From CAZAQS01 sp964486825 (lineage in GTDB: Bacteria > Chloroflexota > Anaerolineae > Anaerolineales > UBA4823), in assembly GCA_964486825.1 (NCBI GenBank), contig CAZAQS010000075.1:1-19011 (forward strand): 19,011 nt of DNA. Reading direction: 5' to 3'. A program made the translations under genes and the position numbers. Below, piece by piece: positions 1 through 8,000 of the stretch (its first letter is position 1; every line of letters starts with the position of its first letter). The notes beneath the pieces were generated by a model. That model had not been told where the DNA came from, did not search any database, and was given only the letters and a program-made list of their open reading frames with translations.

Positions 1-305
1 AAAATGCAGGCCCTTCAAGACTATTTGCTCGATCCTGTTCTCGCTTGAGAATAAGCGAATAACTGCACCATTATTTGTCCTTTTACGTTATAATCTTTTA
101 GGGGAAGTATTCCAAGCGATCGTAAATTAACTCTCACTATTTTTGGCAGAACTACTCTAGAAGTCTCCTCCATAACAAACATCTTCTAAATAACAATTTG
201 CTGGTCGAAGACTGATTCCAGTGGTGGATTTACCAATCCCATTCGGATTTTGGCCAGAGAAATGAATTTGTCATCCAGTAATCATTTGGGGAAGGGGAAA
301 AGAAA
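1..305. other. Upstream non-coding region, no gene seen
   Basis: This AT-rich leader precedes the cyclase gene and I see no credible coding region in it. A perfect TATAAT lies at 89-94, but no TTGACA-like hexamer sits at 16-18 bp spacing; TTGTCC at 75-80 is only 8 bp away. A weak 6-bp inverted repeat (TCGCTT at 41-46, AAGCGA at 53-58) is also present. The purine-rich GGGGAAGGGGAAAAGAAA just before the ATG at 306 is a plausible ribosome binding region for the cyclase. Confidence 0.5.
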
Positions 306-1124
306 ATGGAAACAGATCTAAAACAGGATAAATATGTCGAAGAAGTATGGCGAAAGTATATGGAAACGGGGGATTTTGCAAAAGAACTCCGCCAGCGGCA
401 AATCTTCAAAATGATTCCCGGGTATCCGCGCTGTAAGAATTGCTATGCTCCCTTCAGTGGCTGGGGAAGTAGCGTGGTAAGGATGCTGTATGGGAAACGG
501 CCATCGAATTTGAATCCTCGCCTATGTAATGTCTGCGAGGAGTTTTCCCAGAAATACCAGGGGGGCGCAGAGATTGAACTTACGATGCTCTTCGTGGACG
601 TGCGTGGTTCGACAACCTTAGCCGAAGGAATGAGCCCAAGAGAATATAGTAGCCTGATCAATCGGTTTTACATGACTGCGAGCCGTATTTTGGTTGAAAC
701 GGATGCCTTGATCGACAAGATCATCGGGGATCAAGTTGCCGGGATCTATACACCCGGGATCGCCGGACAAGACCACGCTCATAAGGCAATAAAAGCCGCC
801 ATGCAGATTATGTCTGAAACCGGACACCAACGGACTGGTGAGCCATGGATCCCGTTAGGTGCAGGGGTACATACAGGGATCACATTTATCGGATCCGTTG
901 GGACGGGGGATAGCACCAGGGATATCACGGTGTTGGGTGACTCTGCCAATACTGCAGCGAGACTCTCTTCGCACGCCCGGGTGGGGGAGATTCTGATCAG
1001 CGATGACGCCTACAGGAGAGCTGGCATGCAAGGTGGAAACACCGAAGAACGGCAGGTGGAATTAAAAGGCAAGACGCAATCCGTTGTGGTCCATGCCCTA
1101 AAGGATTATCACGTGCAGGTGTAA
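306..1124 (+). CDS. Class III adenylate/guanylate cyclase with N-terminal Cys4 domain
   Basis: Cytosolic nucleotide cyclase of 272 residues, expected to make cAMP (or cGMP) from the nucleoside triphosphate as a homodimer. Residues 1-87 hold two CxxC pairs, C43/C46 and C74/C77, that look like a zinc-binding or redox knuckle. The cyclase homology domain spans about 90-265. Visible catalytic residues are metal-binding D98 (FVDVRGST) and D142 (KIIGD), purine-contacting K138, and transition-state N215 and R219 (GDSANTAARL). The second base-specifying position, Asp in mammalian adenylyl cyclases, is T208 (TVLGD), as in many bacterial adenylate-type enzymes. There is no membrane segment, so input must come through the Cys domain or a partner. 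The ATG follows a purine-rich stretch. It is a single gene, 114 bp ahead of the flavoprotein. The fold is near certain; the nucleotide product is not. Confidence 0.9.
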   Translation: METDLKQDKYVEEVWRKYMETGDFAKELRQRQIFKMIPGYPRCKNCYAPFSGWGSSVVRMLYGKRPSNLNPRLCNVCEEFSQKYQGGAEIELTMLFVDVRGSTTLAEGMSPREYSSLINRFYMTASRILVETDALIDKIIGDQVAGIYTPGIAGQDHAHKAIKAAMQIMSETGHQRTGEPWIPLGAGVHTGITFIGSVGTGDSTRDITVLGDSANTAARLSSHARVGEILISDDAYRRAGMQGGNTEERQVELKGKTQSVVVHALKDYHVQV

Positions 1125-1238
1125 CAGGGTTTGTTTTTTTAATTATGAATTAAAGGTTGGTTGTTGGTTGAGACTTATCAAGAAGAGGTTAGTCGATGAT
1201 CACCTGAGCGGGGACACAATTCACGAAAGGAAAATAAA

Positions 1239-2696
1239 ATGGGTGAAACGAAATTGAGAACTCAAAATCATGCGGATCTGTTTGATATCGTCGTGCTCGG
1301 TGTAGGAACGTGCGGTGAAGATCTCTCTTTGCGGCTCTTGGATGCCGGGCTTAATGTGGTCGGGGTTGAAGCTGCCCTGGTAGGAGGCGAATGCGCCTAT
1401 TGGGCATGCCTGCCTTCTAAAGCGATGATAAGAGCAGCAAATATGCTGCAGGAGGCCCGCCGGGTCGAAGGGATGGCTGGGAGTATAGAGCTCACTCCAG
1501 ATTGGGGCACGGTTGCTGAGAGGGTCCGCGCTGAAGTGACGGGAGGATGGAATGACTCAACCGCAGTCGAGAGGTTTGAAAATCGCGGTGGTCGGCTGGT
1601 CAAGGGCTTCGGAAAGCTAACCGGCCCTCGAACAGTGACCGTAGGGGATGAGGCTTTCACGGCGCAGCGTGGGGTCGTGATCGCGACTGGCTCAAAGCCT
1701 GCCATCCCCAATGTCCCCGGACTCCATGAGGTGGACTACTGGACCACGCACGATGTGATCCAGGTCGAAAGGTTGCCTAAATCCTTAATCGTTCTCGGCG
1801 GTGGTGCGGTCGGCTGTGAACTGGGGCAGACCTTATCCCGGTTTGGAGTAGAGGTCTCAATTGTAGAGGCCGGGGACCGTATCCTACCGGCGGAGGAGCC
1901 GGAGGTAGCAAAGGTTGTGGAAGCTGCTTTCTCTGCCGAAGGCATCCAGGTGCATACCAACGCAGCAGTCCAGCGTGTCGATTCGCATGATGGTTCGATC
2001 GTCGTTTCGCTGGCTGGAGGATCGAAACTCGAGAGTGAACGACTGCTCCTCGCAACTGGCCGGACAGTTGACGTGAGCGGCCTCGGTCTCGAATCAGCAG
2101 GTCTGGACAATCAGGCTCGCATTATCCAGGTCGATGAGCGGATGCGGGCTACTGACGGGATTTGGGCAATGGGCGACGTCACAGGCAAGGCGATGTTTAC
2201 CCATGTTGCCCTTTACCAATCTGCAATCATCGCTGCCGATATCCTTGGGGTGGATCACCCACCCGGGCGGTACGATGCTGTACCCAGGGTTACTTTCACA
2301 GATCCGGAGGTAGGGTCGGTAGGCATGACTGAGAAGGATGCCGTAGTCGCGGGGCTTGACGTTGTCGCTGTCGTAAAGCAGTTGCCTGCAACTTTTCGTG
2401 GGTGGCTTCATGCTTCCGAGGGCGGGATCATTAAGCTTATCGTAGATCGTAAAGACGGTGTTCTGGTTGGAGCTACAGTAGCAGGCCCCCAGGGCGGGGA
2501 GGTGCTTGGCTTGCTGACTTTAGCTGTGCACGTGCGTGTTCCTCTGGCTGATCTGCAGAGCATGATCTGCGCTTTTCCTACGTTTTATGGTGGGGTTGGA
2601 GAAGCGTTGGGGGCATACGGGCGAGGATTGGTCACTGTTCTTGATCCTGCCTACCCGGGCTTTGAGGCACTTGATGCAGTCGCAATCTCCGATTGA
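1239..2696 (+). CDS. FAD-dependent pyridine nucleotide-disulfide oxidoreductase, LPD/MerA-like, lacking the His-Glu dyad
   Basis: Flavoprotein of 485 residues from the dihydrolipoamide dehydrogenase / mercuric reductase family. The N-terminal FAD Rossmann motif GVGTCG is at 21-26, with E44 as the likely ribose ligand. The redox disulfide C52/C57 sits in GGECAYWACLPSK. A second dinucleotide motif (LGGGAVG) near 183-192 would bind NAD(P)H, and the ATG-R plus GDV segments complete the FAD site. The C-terminal dimerisation domain should end in HPT..E, but here reads AFPTFYGG: the catalytic His is F446 and the Glu position is G451. There is no C-terminal Cys pair, so it is not a typical MerA. No E2, E1 or lipoyl gene is nearby. 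The true electron acceptor is unknown; lipoamide is unlikely. GAAAGGA lies 5' of the chosen ATG. Confidence 0.88.
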   Translation: MGETKLRTQNHADLFDIVVLGVGTCGEDLSLRLLDAGLNVVGVEAALVGGECAYWACLPSKAMIRAANMLQEARRVEGMAGSIELTPDWGTVAERVRAEVTGGWNDSTAVERFENRGGRLVKGFGKLTGPRTVTVGDEAFTAQRGVVIATGSKPAIPNVPGLHEVDYWTTHDVIQVERLPKSLIVLGGGAVGCELGQTLSRFGVEVSIVEAGDRILPAEEPEVAKVVEAAFSAEGIQVHTNAAVQRVDSHDGSIVVSLAGGSKLESERLLLATGRTVDVSGLGLESAGLDNQARIIQVDERMRATDGIWAMGDVTGKAMFTHVALYQSAIIAADILGVDHPPGRYDAVPRVTFTDPEVGSVGMTEKDAVVAGLDVVAVVKQLPATFRGWLHASEGGIIKLIVDRKDGVLVGATVAGPQGGEVLGLLTLAVHVRVPLADLQSMICAFPTFYGGVGEALGAYGRGLVTVLDPAYPGFEALDAVAISD

Positions 2697-2791
2697 TGGC
2701 TTCAGGATATTTCCACTTCCTTTTTTATAATCTTTGCCCCGATTAACAGTTTTTGGCAGTTAAATATCTTGTCTTGGTAGTTCCTTGTTGG

Positions 2792-2828
2792 AACAATGGG
2801 TTTGCAGGGTCAGCGCAAACCCATTGTT
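2792..2828 (+). terminator. Hairpin terminator after the flavoprotein gene
   Basis: A perfect 14-bp inverted repeat has arms AACAATGGGTTTGC at 2792-2805 and GCAAACCCATTGTT at 2815-2828, with a 9-nt loop. It is followed by a T-rich but interrupted stretch (ATTGTTATG). It lies 95 bp after the flavoprotein stop and 83 bp before the next start, so it most likely separates the two transcripts. The weak U-tract lowers certainty that it is Rho-independent. Confidence 0.6.
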
Positions 2829-2911
2829 ATTGTTATGAATATAGGAAATTTATTTTGTAACCCCCATTTTCAAGGGCTTCTATCAGATCCACACTTGAAA
2901 GGACTTCTACC

Positions 2912-3409
2912 ATGAAAAAAAGTATCACCATCCTTCTCTTGTCAGCATTGATTGCCACTTTTATCCCCGTCCGCGCCAGTCGTGGAGACTTAGTAATGCA
3001 GGATTCCCATTTGGTTTTCCTGCCCATGATGGTGCGTCTTGAAAAAACCGGCCAGAGGTTGGACATTTTCGAGAGCGGTTCACAAACATTTCCTGCAAGC
3101 ACTCCCTTCCACATTGTCCATGGTTGGAAGCTCGATTTGGGAGATGACCAAGTCGACCTGTTCGATTTCCAGGTAAGTGTGGATGGCGTTTACCGGGAAT
3201 TGGATTTCATCGAAGCCTACGTCGACACCAACCTGGACCCCCCTGTGCTGACCAGGCGTTTTGTTTACAATTTTCCTGAAGGGATGACGGGAACACATCT
3301 CTTTATGGGCCATTGGATCGCACCCTGTTACGCTTTCTATGATGATTGTGAGGATCCAGACGAGCTGTATGAATTAATTTCCATTGTGGATGTCACTTTT
3401 ATTCCATGA
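2912..3409 (+). CDS. Small secreted protein of unknown function
   Basis: Protein of 165 residues that I do not recognise as a named family. It begins with a clear Sec signal peptide: MKKS, a hydrophobic core (ITILLLSALIATFIPV), then a likely cleavage after RA or RAS near residues 22-24. The mature part starts with a hydrophobic LVFLPMMVR segment and contains a GWKLDLGDD...VDLFDFQVSVDG stretch that suggests a beta-rich extracellular domain. Two cysteines close together near the C-terminus (CYAFYDDC) could form a disulfide. It ends in VDVTFIP. GAAAGGA about 9 nt before the ATG supports the start. It precedes another secreted protein on the same strand by 69 bp, so the two may be co-transcribed. 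Export is well supported; function is open. Confidence 0.7.
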   Translation: MKKSITILLLSALIATFIPVRASRGDLVMQDSHLVFLPMMVRLEKTGQRLDIFESGSQTFPASTPFHIVHGWKLDLGDDQVDLFDFQVSVDGVYRELDFIEAYVDTNLDPPVLTRRFVYNFPEGMTGTHLFMGHWIAPCYAFYDDCEDPDELYELISIVDVTFIP

Positions 3410-3478
3410 TGAACAAGTCGGGTACAACATCGGATACTTGAAAGGGCCTATATCTGGTGAGAAAATGGAGACGCTCAA

Positions 3479-4966
3479 ATGGAAAACAAAAAAATACTCA
3501 CAATGAGCCTTTGTTTGGTGTTAACCCTCCTGATCAATTTTTCTCTGGGATCAGTGGCTTCACTGGCAGTCGGAGCAAAGGATTTGACTTCTGTTGCAAC
3601 GGGTTTTATTTTCAATCCGTTTTGGACTCCCGACTGGGTTGGTGAGAGCGATATTGGAGGCACGATGTATGGCGCCTCTGTCGCTTCCGCCGGTGATGTC
3701 AATGGAGACGGGTTTGCAGATATCATCGTTGGCGCGCCCTATTACGGCCACGGGCAGGATCGAGAAGGGCGTGCCTACGTCTATCATGGATCTGCCACAG
3801 GTGTGCGCCCATTGCCGGCCTGGACCTTTGAGAGCAACTTGACCGAATGCGAGATTGGTTGGTCGGTGGCTTCAGCTGGGGATGTCAACGCTGACGGCTA
3901 CGACGATGTCCTCGTAGCGTCAGAATTTTGTAGTCCCGCTCCAGCAACAGAAAACCGGGAAGGCAGAGTTTATCTCTTCTATGGCTCATCTACGGGGCTT
4001 TCCACGACCCCTGCCTGGATGATCCAGGGTGGTATAAGTGATGAGTCGCTGGGCTGGTCAATCGCATCGGCGGGAGATGTAAACAACGACGGCTATGGCG
4101 ACGTGATCATCGGGGCGCCCTGGGCTTCCTACCCCGAGGGCCATGAGGGACGGGCGTATGTATTCTATGGTTCTTCATCTGGTTTACCCCTTACTGCAGA
4201 TTGGATCGAGGAAAGCAATGTGCATTGGAGCGATTTTGGCGCTTCCGTAGCTTCCGCAGGGGATGTGAACGGGGATGGCTACAGCGACGTGATCATTGGA
4301 CACACTGGAATGAGCAATCCTGAGCTGGGGGAGGGCCGAGTTTATGTTTACTCTGGTTCCGCCAGCGGGCTTTCACATATGCCAACCTGGACTTTTGAGA
4401 ACGATCATGCCAGCACCGCATTAGGCGAATCTGTAGCTTCTGCGGGAGATGTGAACGGCGATGGCTACAGCGATGTGATCGTAGGCGGTGTCAAATACAG
4501 CCAGCCTGATCTTGATAAAAGACAAGGAGTGGCTTACCTCTTCTTGAGCTCGGCTTCCGGGCTCTCCCTCGAGCCGGACTGGATTATGGAAGGGGATCAG
4601 GACTATGGCGAGCTGGGGCAATCGGTTGCCGGTGTTGGCGATGTCAACGCAGATGGCTACGATGACGTGATGGTGGGTGCACCCTGGTACAGCCATGGAG
4701 AAGCCTATGAAGGAGCAGCATTCTTGTACTATGGTTCGCCAACTGGCCTACGCCCTGCTCCTGTTCATATGGTAGAAAGCGATCAGGAAAGAGCCAATCT
4801 TGGCTATTCAGTGGCTTCCGCCGGAGATGTAAACGGCGATGGGATTTCCGACATTCTCGTAGGCATTCAAAACTATGATGGAGGACAAGAAAACGAAGGC
4901 CGGGCGGCTGTTTATCACGGCCGGGCGGATGTAGAACACGTAATTTACATCCCGTTCCTTCAGTAG
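3479..4966 (+). CDS. Secreted FG-GAP / integrin-alpha-like seven-bladed beta-propeller protein
   Basis: Exported protein of 495 residues. A signal peptide occupies about residues 1-30 (MENKK, hydrophobic core, SVASLA). The rest is seven tandem FG-GAP units of about 60-65 residues. Each carries a variant of SVASAGDVNGDG..D..VG, then EGR.Y..YGS.TGL, then a W-containing linker. The DxNxDGxxD loops bind calcium in this family; the first is D73-D81. Seven units is exactly the number needed to close an integrin-type propeller, so the protein is probably complete without other domains. Its last residues, HVIYIPFLQ, form a short hydrophobic tail. Role is unknown: adhesion, polysaccharide binding or a surface scaffold are all possible. 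A GGAG about 9 nt upstream supports the ATG. Confidence 0.88.
   Translation: MENKKILTMSLCLVLTLLINFSLGSVASLAVGAKDLTSVATGFIFNPFWTPDWVGESDIGGTMYGASVASAGDVNGDGFADIIVGAPYYGHGQDREGRAYVYHGSATGVRPLPAWTFESNLTECEIGWSVASAGDVNADGYDDVLVASEFCSPAPATENREGRVYLFYGSSTGLSTTPAWMIQGGISDESLGWSIASAGDVNNDGYGDVIIGAPWASYPEGHEGRAYVFYGSSSGLPLTADWIEESNVHWSDFGASVASAGDVNGDGYSDVIIGHTGMSNPELGEGRVYVYSGSASGLSHMPTWTFENDHASTALGESVASAGDVNGDGYSDVIVGGVKYSQPDLDKRQGVAYLFLSSASGLSLEPDWIMEGDQDYGELGQSVAGVGDVNADGYDDVMVGAPWYSHGEAYEGAAFLYYGSPTGLRPAPVHMVESDQERANLGYSVASAGDVNGDGISDILVGIQNYDGGQENEGRAAVYHGRADVEHVIYIPFLQ
3673..4920 (+). repeat. Seven tandem ~190-bp FG-GAP coding repeats
   Basis: The calcium-loop core of each unit recurs near 3680, 3865, 4060, 4245, 4432, 4625 and 4810, giving a period of roughly 184-194 bp. 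Copies are clearly related at DNA level (TCNGTNGCTTCNGCNGGNGATGTNAA) yet diverged at third positions, so this looks like an old internal duplication rather than recent slippage. Confidence 0.8.
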
Positions 4967-5000
4967 TTTACACCCACACTTGCAGGTAATCGTTGGGAAG

Positions 5001-5030
5001 GTGCCGGTCGAGACAGGTCTCGACCGGCAC
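5001..5030. terminator. Bidirectional hairpin between convergent genes
   Basis: A perfect 13-bp inverted repeat has arms GTGCCGGTCGAGA at 5001-5013 and TCTCGACCGGCAC at 5018-5030, with a CAGG loop. On the plus strand it is followed by TTAATT. It lies 34 bp after the FG-GAP stop and 27 bp beyond the regulator stop on the other strand, the expected place for a shared terminator. Neither side has a long T-tract. Confidence 0.65.
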
Positions 5031-5057
5031 TTAATTATGGGTCCCAAGAGTTAAGGC

Positions 5058-8000
5058 TCAAGCCATCATCGCGTGAATCTCGCGTACCAGTACAGAATCC
5101 AGAAATGAGGTCTTGTGCGTTGGATCTTCCAATTGTGCTGCCAGGGATTCCACCAACCCTAGAGCCTTTTTGGATGCTGATTTGGCGCTACTTGTATCGC
5201 CGGCTTGAGTCGAGGCCTGGCCTAAACCACTCAAGGCGCGAGCGTGGTCGTAAGGATGGCCTAGTTCTTGCCATAGCAAGACCGCCTGCTTTAGGGAGCC
5301 AACTGCTGCGGCCGTTTCCGCTTCAGCCAGCGATAACCAACCCTGTCCCTCCATGACGTAGGCTGCTGTGGCTGGTGTACGAAACTGTCTGTCGAGCCGT
5401 TCTAACTGATGCCAGGCGGAACGGGCTAAGCCAACCATAGACGACCAGTGGAAAGCAGCCGGCAAACGGCAGATCAATAACAATGGCATGCCGACGTTGG
5501 GGAAAAGGTATGTGGTCTGGTCGATCCATTCCAGAATTTCCGTCGCTACCGAGGCAACCGCTTCCGGCCGGCCCAATACTGCTTCAGCCCGTGCTAACTC
5601 ACCCATAAGAGCAACCCGCGGATCCAGGGTATTGACAGGAACCGCCAGCATATCTGCCATAAGATTACGAGCCCTCTCAGGCTGCCCAAGATCATTTAAC
5701 AGACGTCCAAGTACTATCCCATGATAGAGTTGGGGAATACTCCCTGGTTGGGTTTTGTGGGATTTGTCATCGATCGGTTGTAACTGGTGAATGGCAGTCG
5801 ACCAGCGGCCGGTCAGCCAATATAGATCGGCCAGCATGCGCTCAGCAGCTTCGGCAATATATCGAACCTGCATGCGCCGGGTATAGGTCAACGCATCCTC
5901 AAGGGTATCCCGGGCCTGCTCATAGCGGCCAAGATAAATGAGCGCTTCACCGATATATAGGTAAGCCCGGCCAGCGTCGTGAGGTCGATTCAATTTCAAG
6001 GCACGGGCCAGGCTCTCTTGTTCAAGTGCCACTCCTTCCCAATCGCCCTTACTTGAAAGGGCAGACCCTAGGTCGCATAAACATTGGATGATGATCTCGT
6101 CGGCGTCCAAACGCCGGGCCAAAGCAAGGGATTGTTCACCCAGTTTGATCGACTTATCATAATCGCCCAGGTGCATATAGTAGTTGGACAATCCAGCCAG
6201 AGTCCAGGCCAACTCCTTACTTTCCGGCTCACGTTCCAAAATGGACTGTGCCTGCCGGTAACAGTTGCCAGCCTTGTCCGGTTGGCCCAATTCCCAATAA
6301 ACCCGGCCTAACAGTCGTTGAGTTGCTCCAGCCCCCTGAAGGTCTCTCGCACGATGAGAGAGATCGTAGCTGGATTGAAGTGTCTCAACAGCCTCCATCT
6401 GCTTGCCCAGGACCCATAGACACTCACCGAGCTTTCTCGAAATCAGCGCCTTTCCAACTTTGTCAGAGTCAGGCCAATGAGCCAAGGCAGACTGGTAATA
6501 GCGAGCGGCGTCAGGCAGGGAGGCTTTCTGGTAGGCTAAATCACCAGCCCTGCTTTTATAACGCACGGCTTTTTGCCAGTTTGCGGCGGCTGTATAGTGA
6601 TAGGCCAACTGCACCACCACCTGATCGGGATCATCTGCATATAAAGCGGCAAGCGCCTCGGCAACTGCCCCATGCAAGCGGCGTCGTTCCCCTTTGGAAA
6701 GCTTTCGATATAGGTATTGTCGAAATAAAGCATGGTTGAACTGGTACGAGGAGAGGTAATCCTTGCCTGCTTTTATCTCTCCCCGCTCTCGCACAAGCCT
6801 GTGCCTATAATCCAAATGATGTGAAAGGCTGTGGAGCAACGACCTGTCCTCCAAACCTAATGCATGGGCCACGACTTCAGCCGTAAAAATTTCTCCCTCA
6901 ACGCTAGCGACCCCCAGAATGGTTCGCGAGGCCTCCTCTAGCCTCCCAATTCGGCGTTCGATTACCGCTTCAACCCGCGCCGGCAACGTCTCCCAGTTCA
7001 AGTCCGGGCCTTCACACCATTGTCCTTTCTCATCTTGAACCAGGTCGCCCTGGCCCTGCATATGCCTCAGTAACTCAACCGTGAACAGGGGGTGTCCTCC
7101 TGTTTGTTGGAAGAGCGCCTGGCGAAATTTGGTGTCCAGCCGGTTTGGTTCAGTATCTAAGATGGCCTCTACAAAATCTCTGCCCTCATCCTGATCGGCG
7201 CAGGCTAAATCGATGAAAACGTTCCCATAGATTCGCTTGAACTCATCTAGAATTTGAATTAGGGGATGTGGCTCTCCATTCAAACCTTGCAATAGTTCGT
7301 CCGGCCTGTATGCTCCCACAATGAGAACTCGACTTCCGGCAAGGCGGCGGCCGAGATGGAATAGCAAACCGATTGAAGCTTCATCTATCCATTGCAAGTC
7401 GTCCAGGGTAATTAGCAAGGGACGTTTTTTAGATAGATCGTCCAGGACATTCGTGAATTGCTCAAAGAGGGCAGTTTGCTCCAATGCGCCTGTCACATTC
7501 TTGCGCTGGGAGACTTCTCTTTGCAATGCGGTCAGCCAGCCAGAGCCAGCCGGCGAGGCGTTTATTGCTCGTGCTAACAACTGCCTCCCTGGTACAAAGA
7601 CATCGAGCAACTGCGTGCCGTGTTCCAGAATCGCCTGCGTAGACTGCGGTAGGAGAGCCCATAGACGACGCTTTTGCTCAATGCTCATTTGCCCGCCGGT
7701 TTTCCGCGTGGCGACATCACCAGTGAGCAGTCCTATCACCTCACGAAAAGGCAGATAGGGATCGCCGACTCCAGCAACGGCGTTGCCGTTGCCACCAGCG
7801 ACAATTAAATCAGGGTGGGTATTCTGGGCCTGGAGGGCAAATTCTTCCATCAAGGAAGTTTTACCTCGGCCCGCGCCGCCTGTTACGAAGATGACCCGGC
7901 CATTGGCAGCCATTGCCTCTTCCAAAAAGTTGTTCAATTGAGCCAATTCCCGGGTACGTCCCACAAAGGGATGGTGCGGTTTGGAGGGGCCCAGCTTTGT

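Noticed and set aside
75..94. TTGTCC and TATAAT as a full promoter for the cyclase
   Set aside because: The two hexamers are only 8 bp apart, too close for a sigma-70 promoter; only the -10-like box is reported.
1134..1153. T-run with TTAAT/ATTAA inverted repeat after the cyclase gene
   Set aside because: The stem is only 5 bp of A/T and lies after, not before, the T-run, so it is not a convincing terminator.
2893..3445. ACTTGAAAGG repeated at 2893-2902 and 3436-3445, upstream of both secreted genes
   Set aside because: The first copy is simply the ribosome binding region, the distances to the starts differ (about 10 and 34 bp), and ten bases can recur by chance.
3673..4920. Regular repeats as a CRISPR or non-coding tandem array
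   Set aside because: The period is about 190 bp, the frame is open throughout and the repeats encode FG-GAP blades.
6248..6739. 163-codon plus-strand open frame inside the regulator gene
   Set aside because: It is antisense to conserved TPR coding sequence, has proline/serine-rich low-information content and resembles no protein; other long antisense frames here (for example 11785-12612) are rejected for the same reason.
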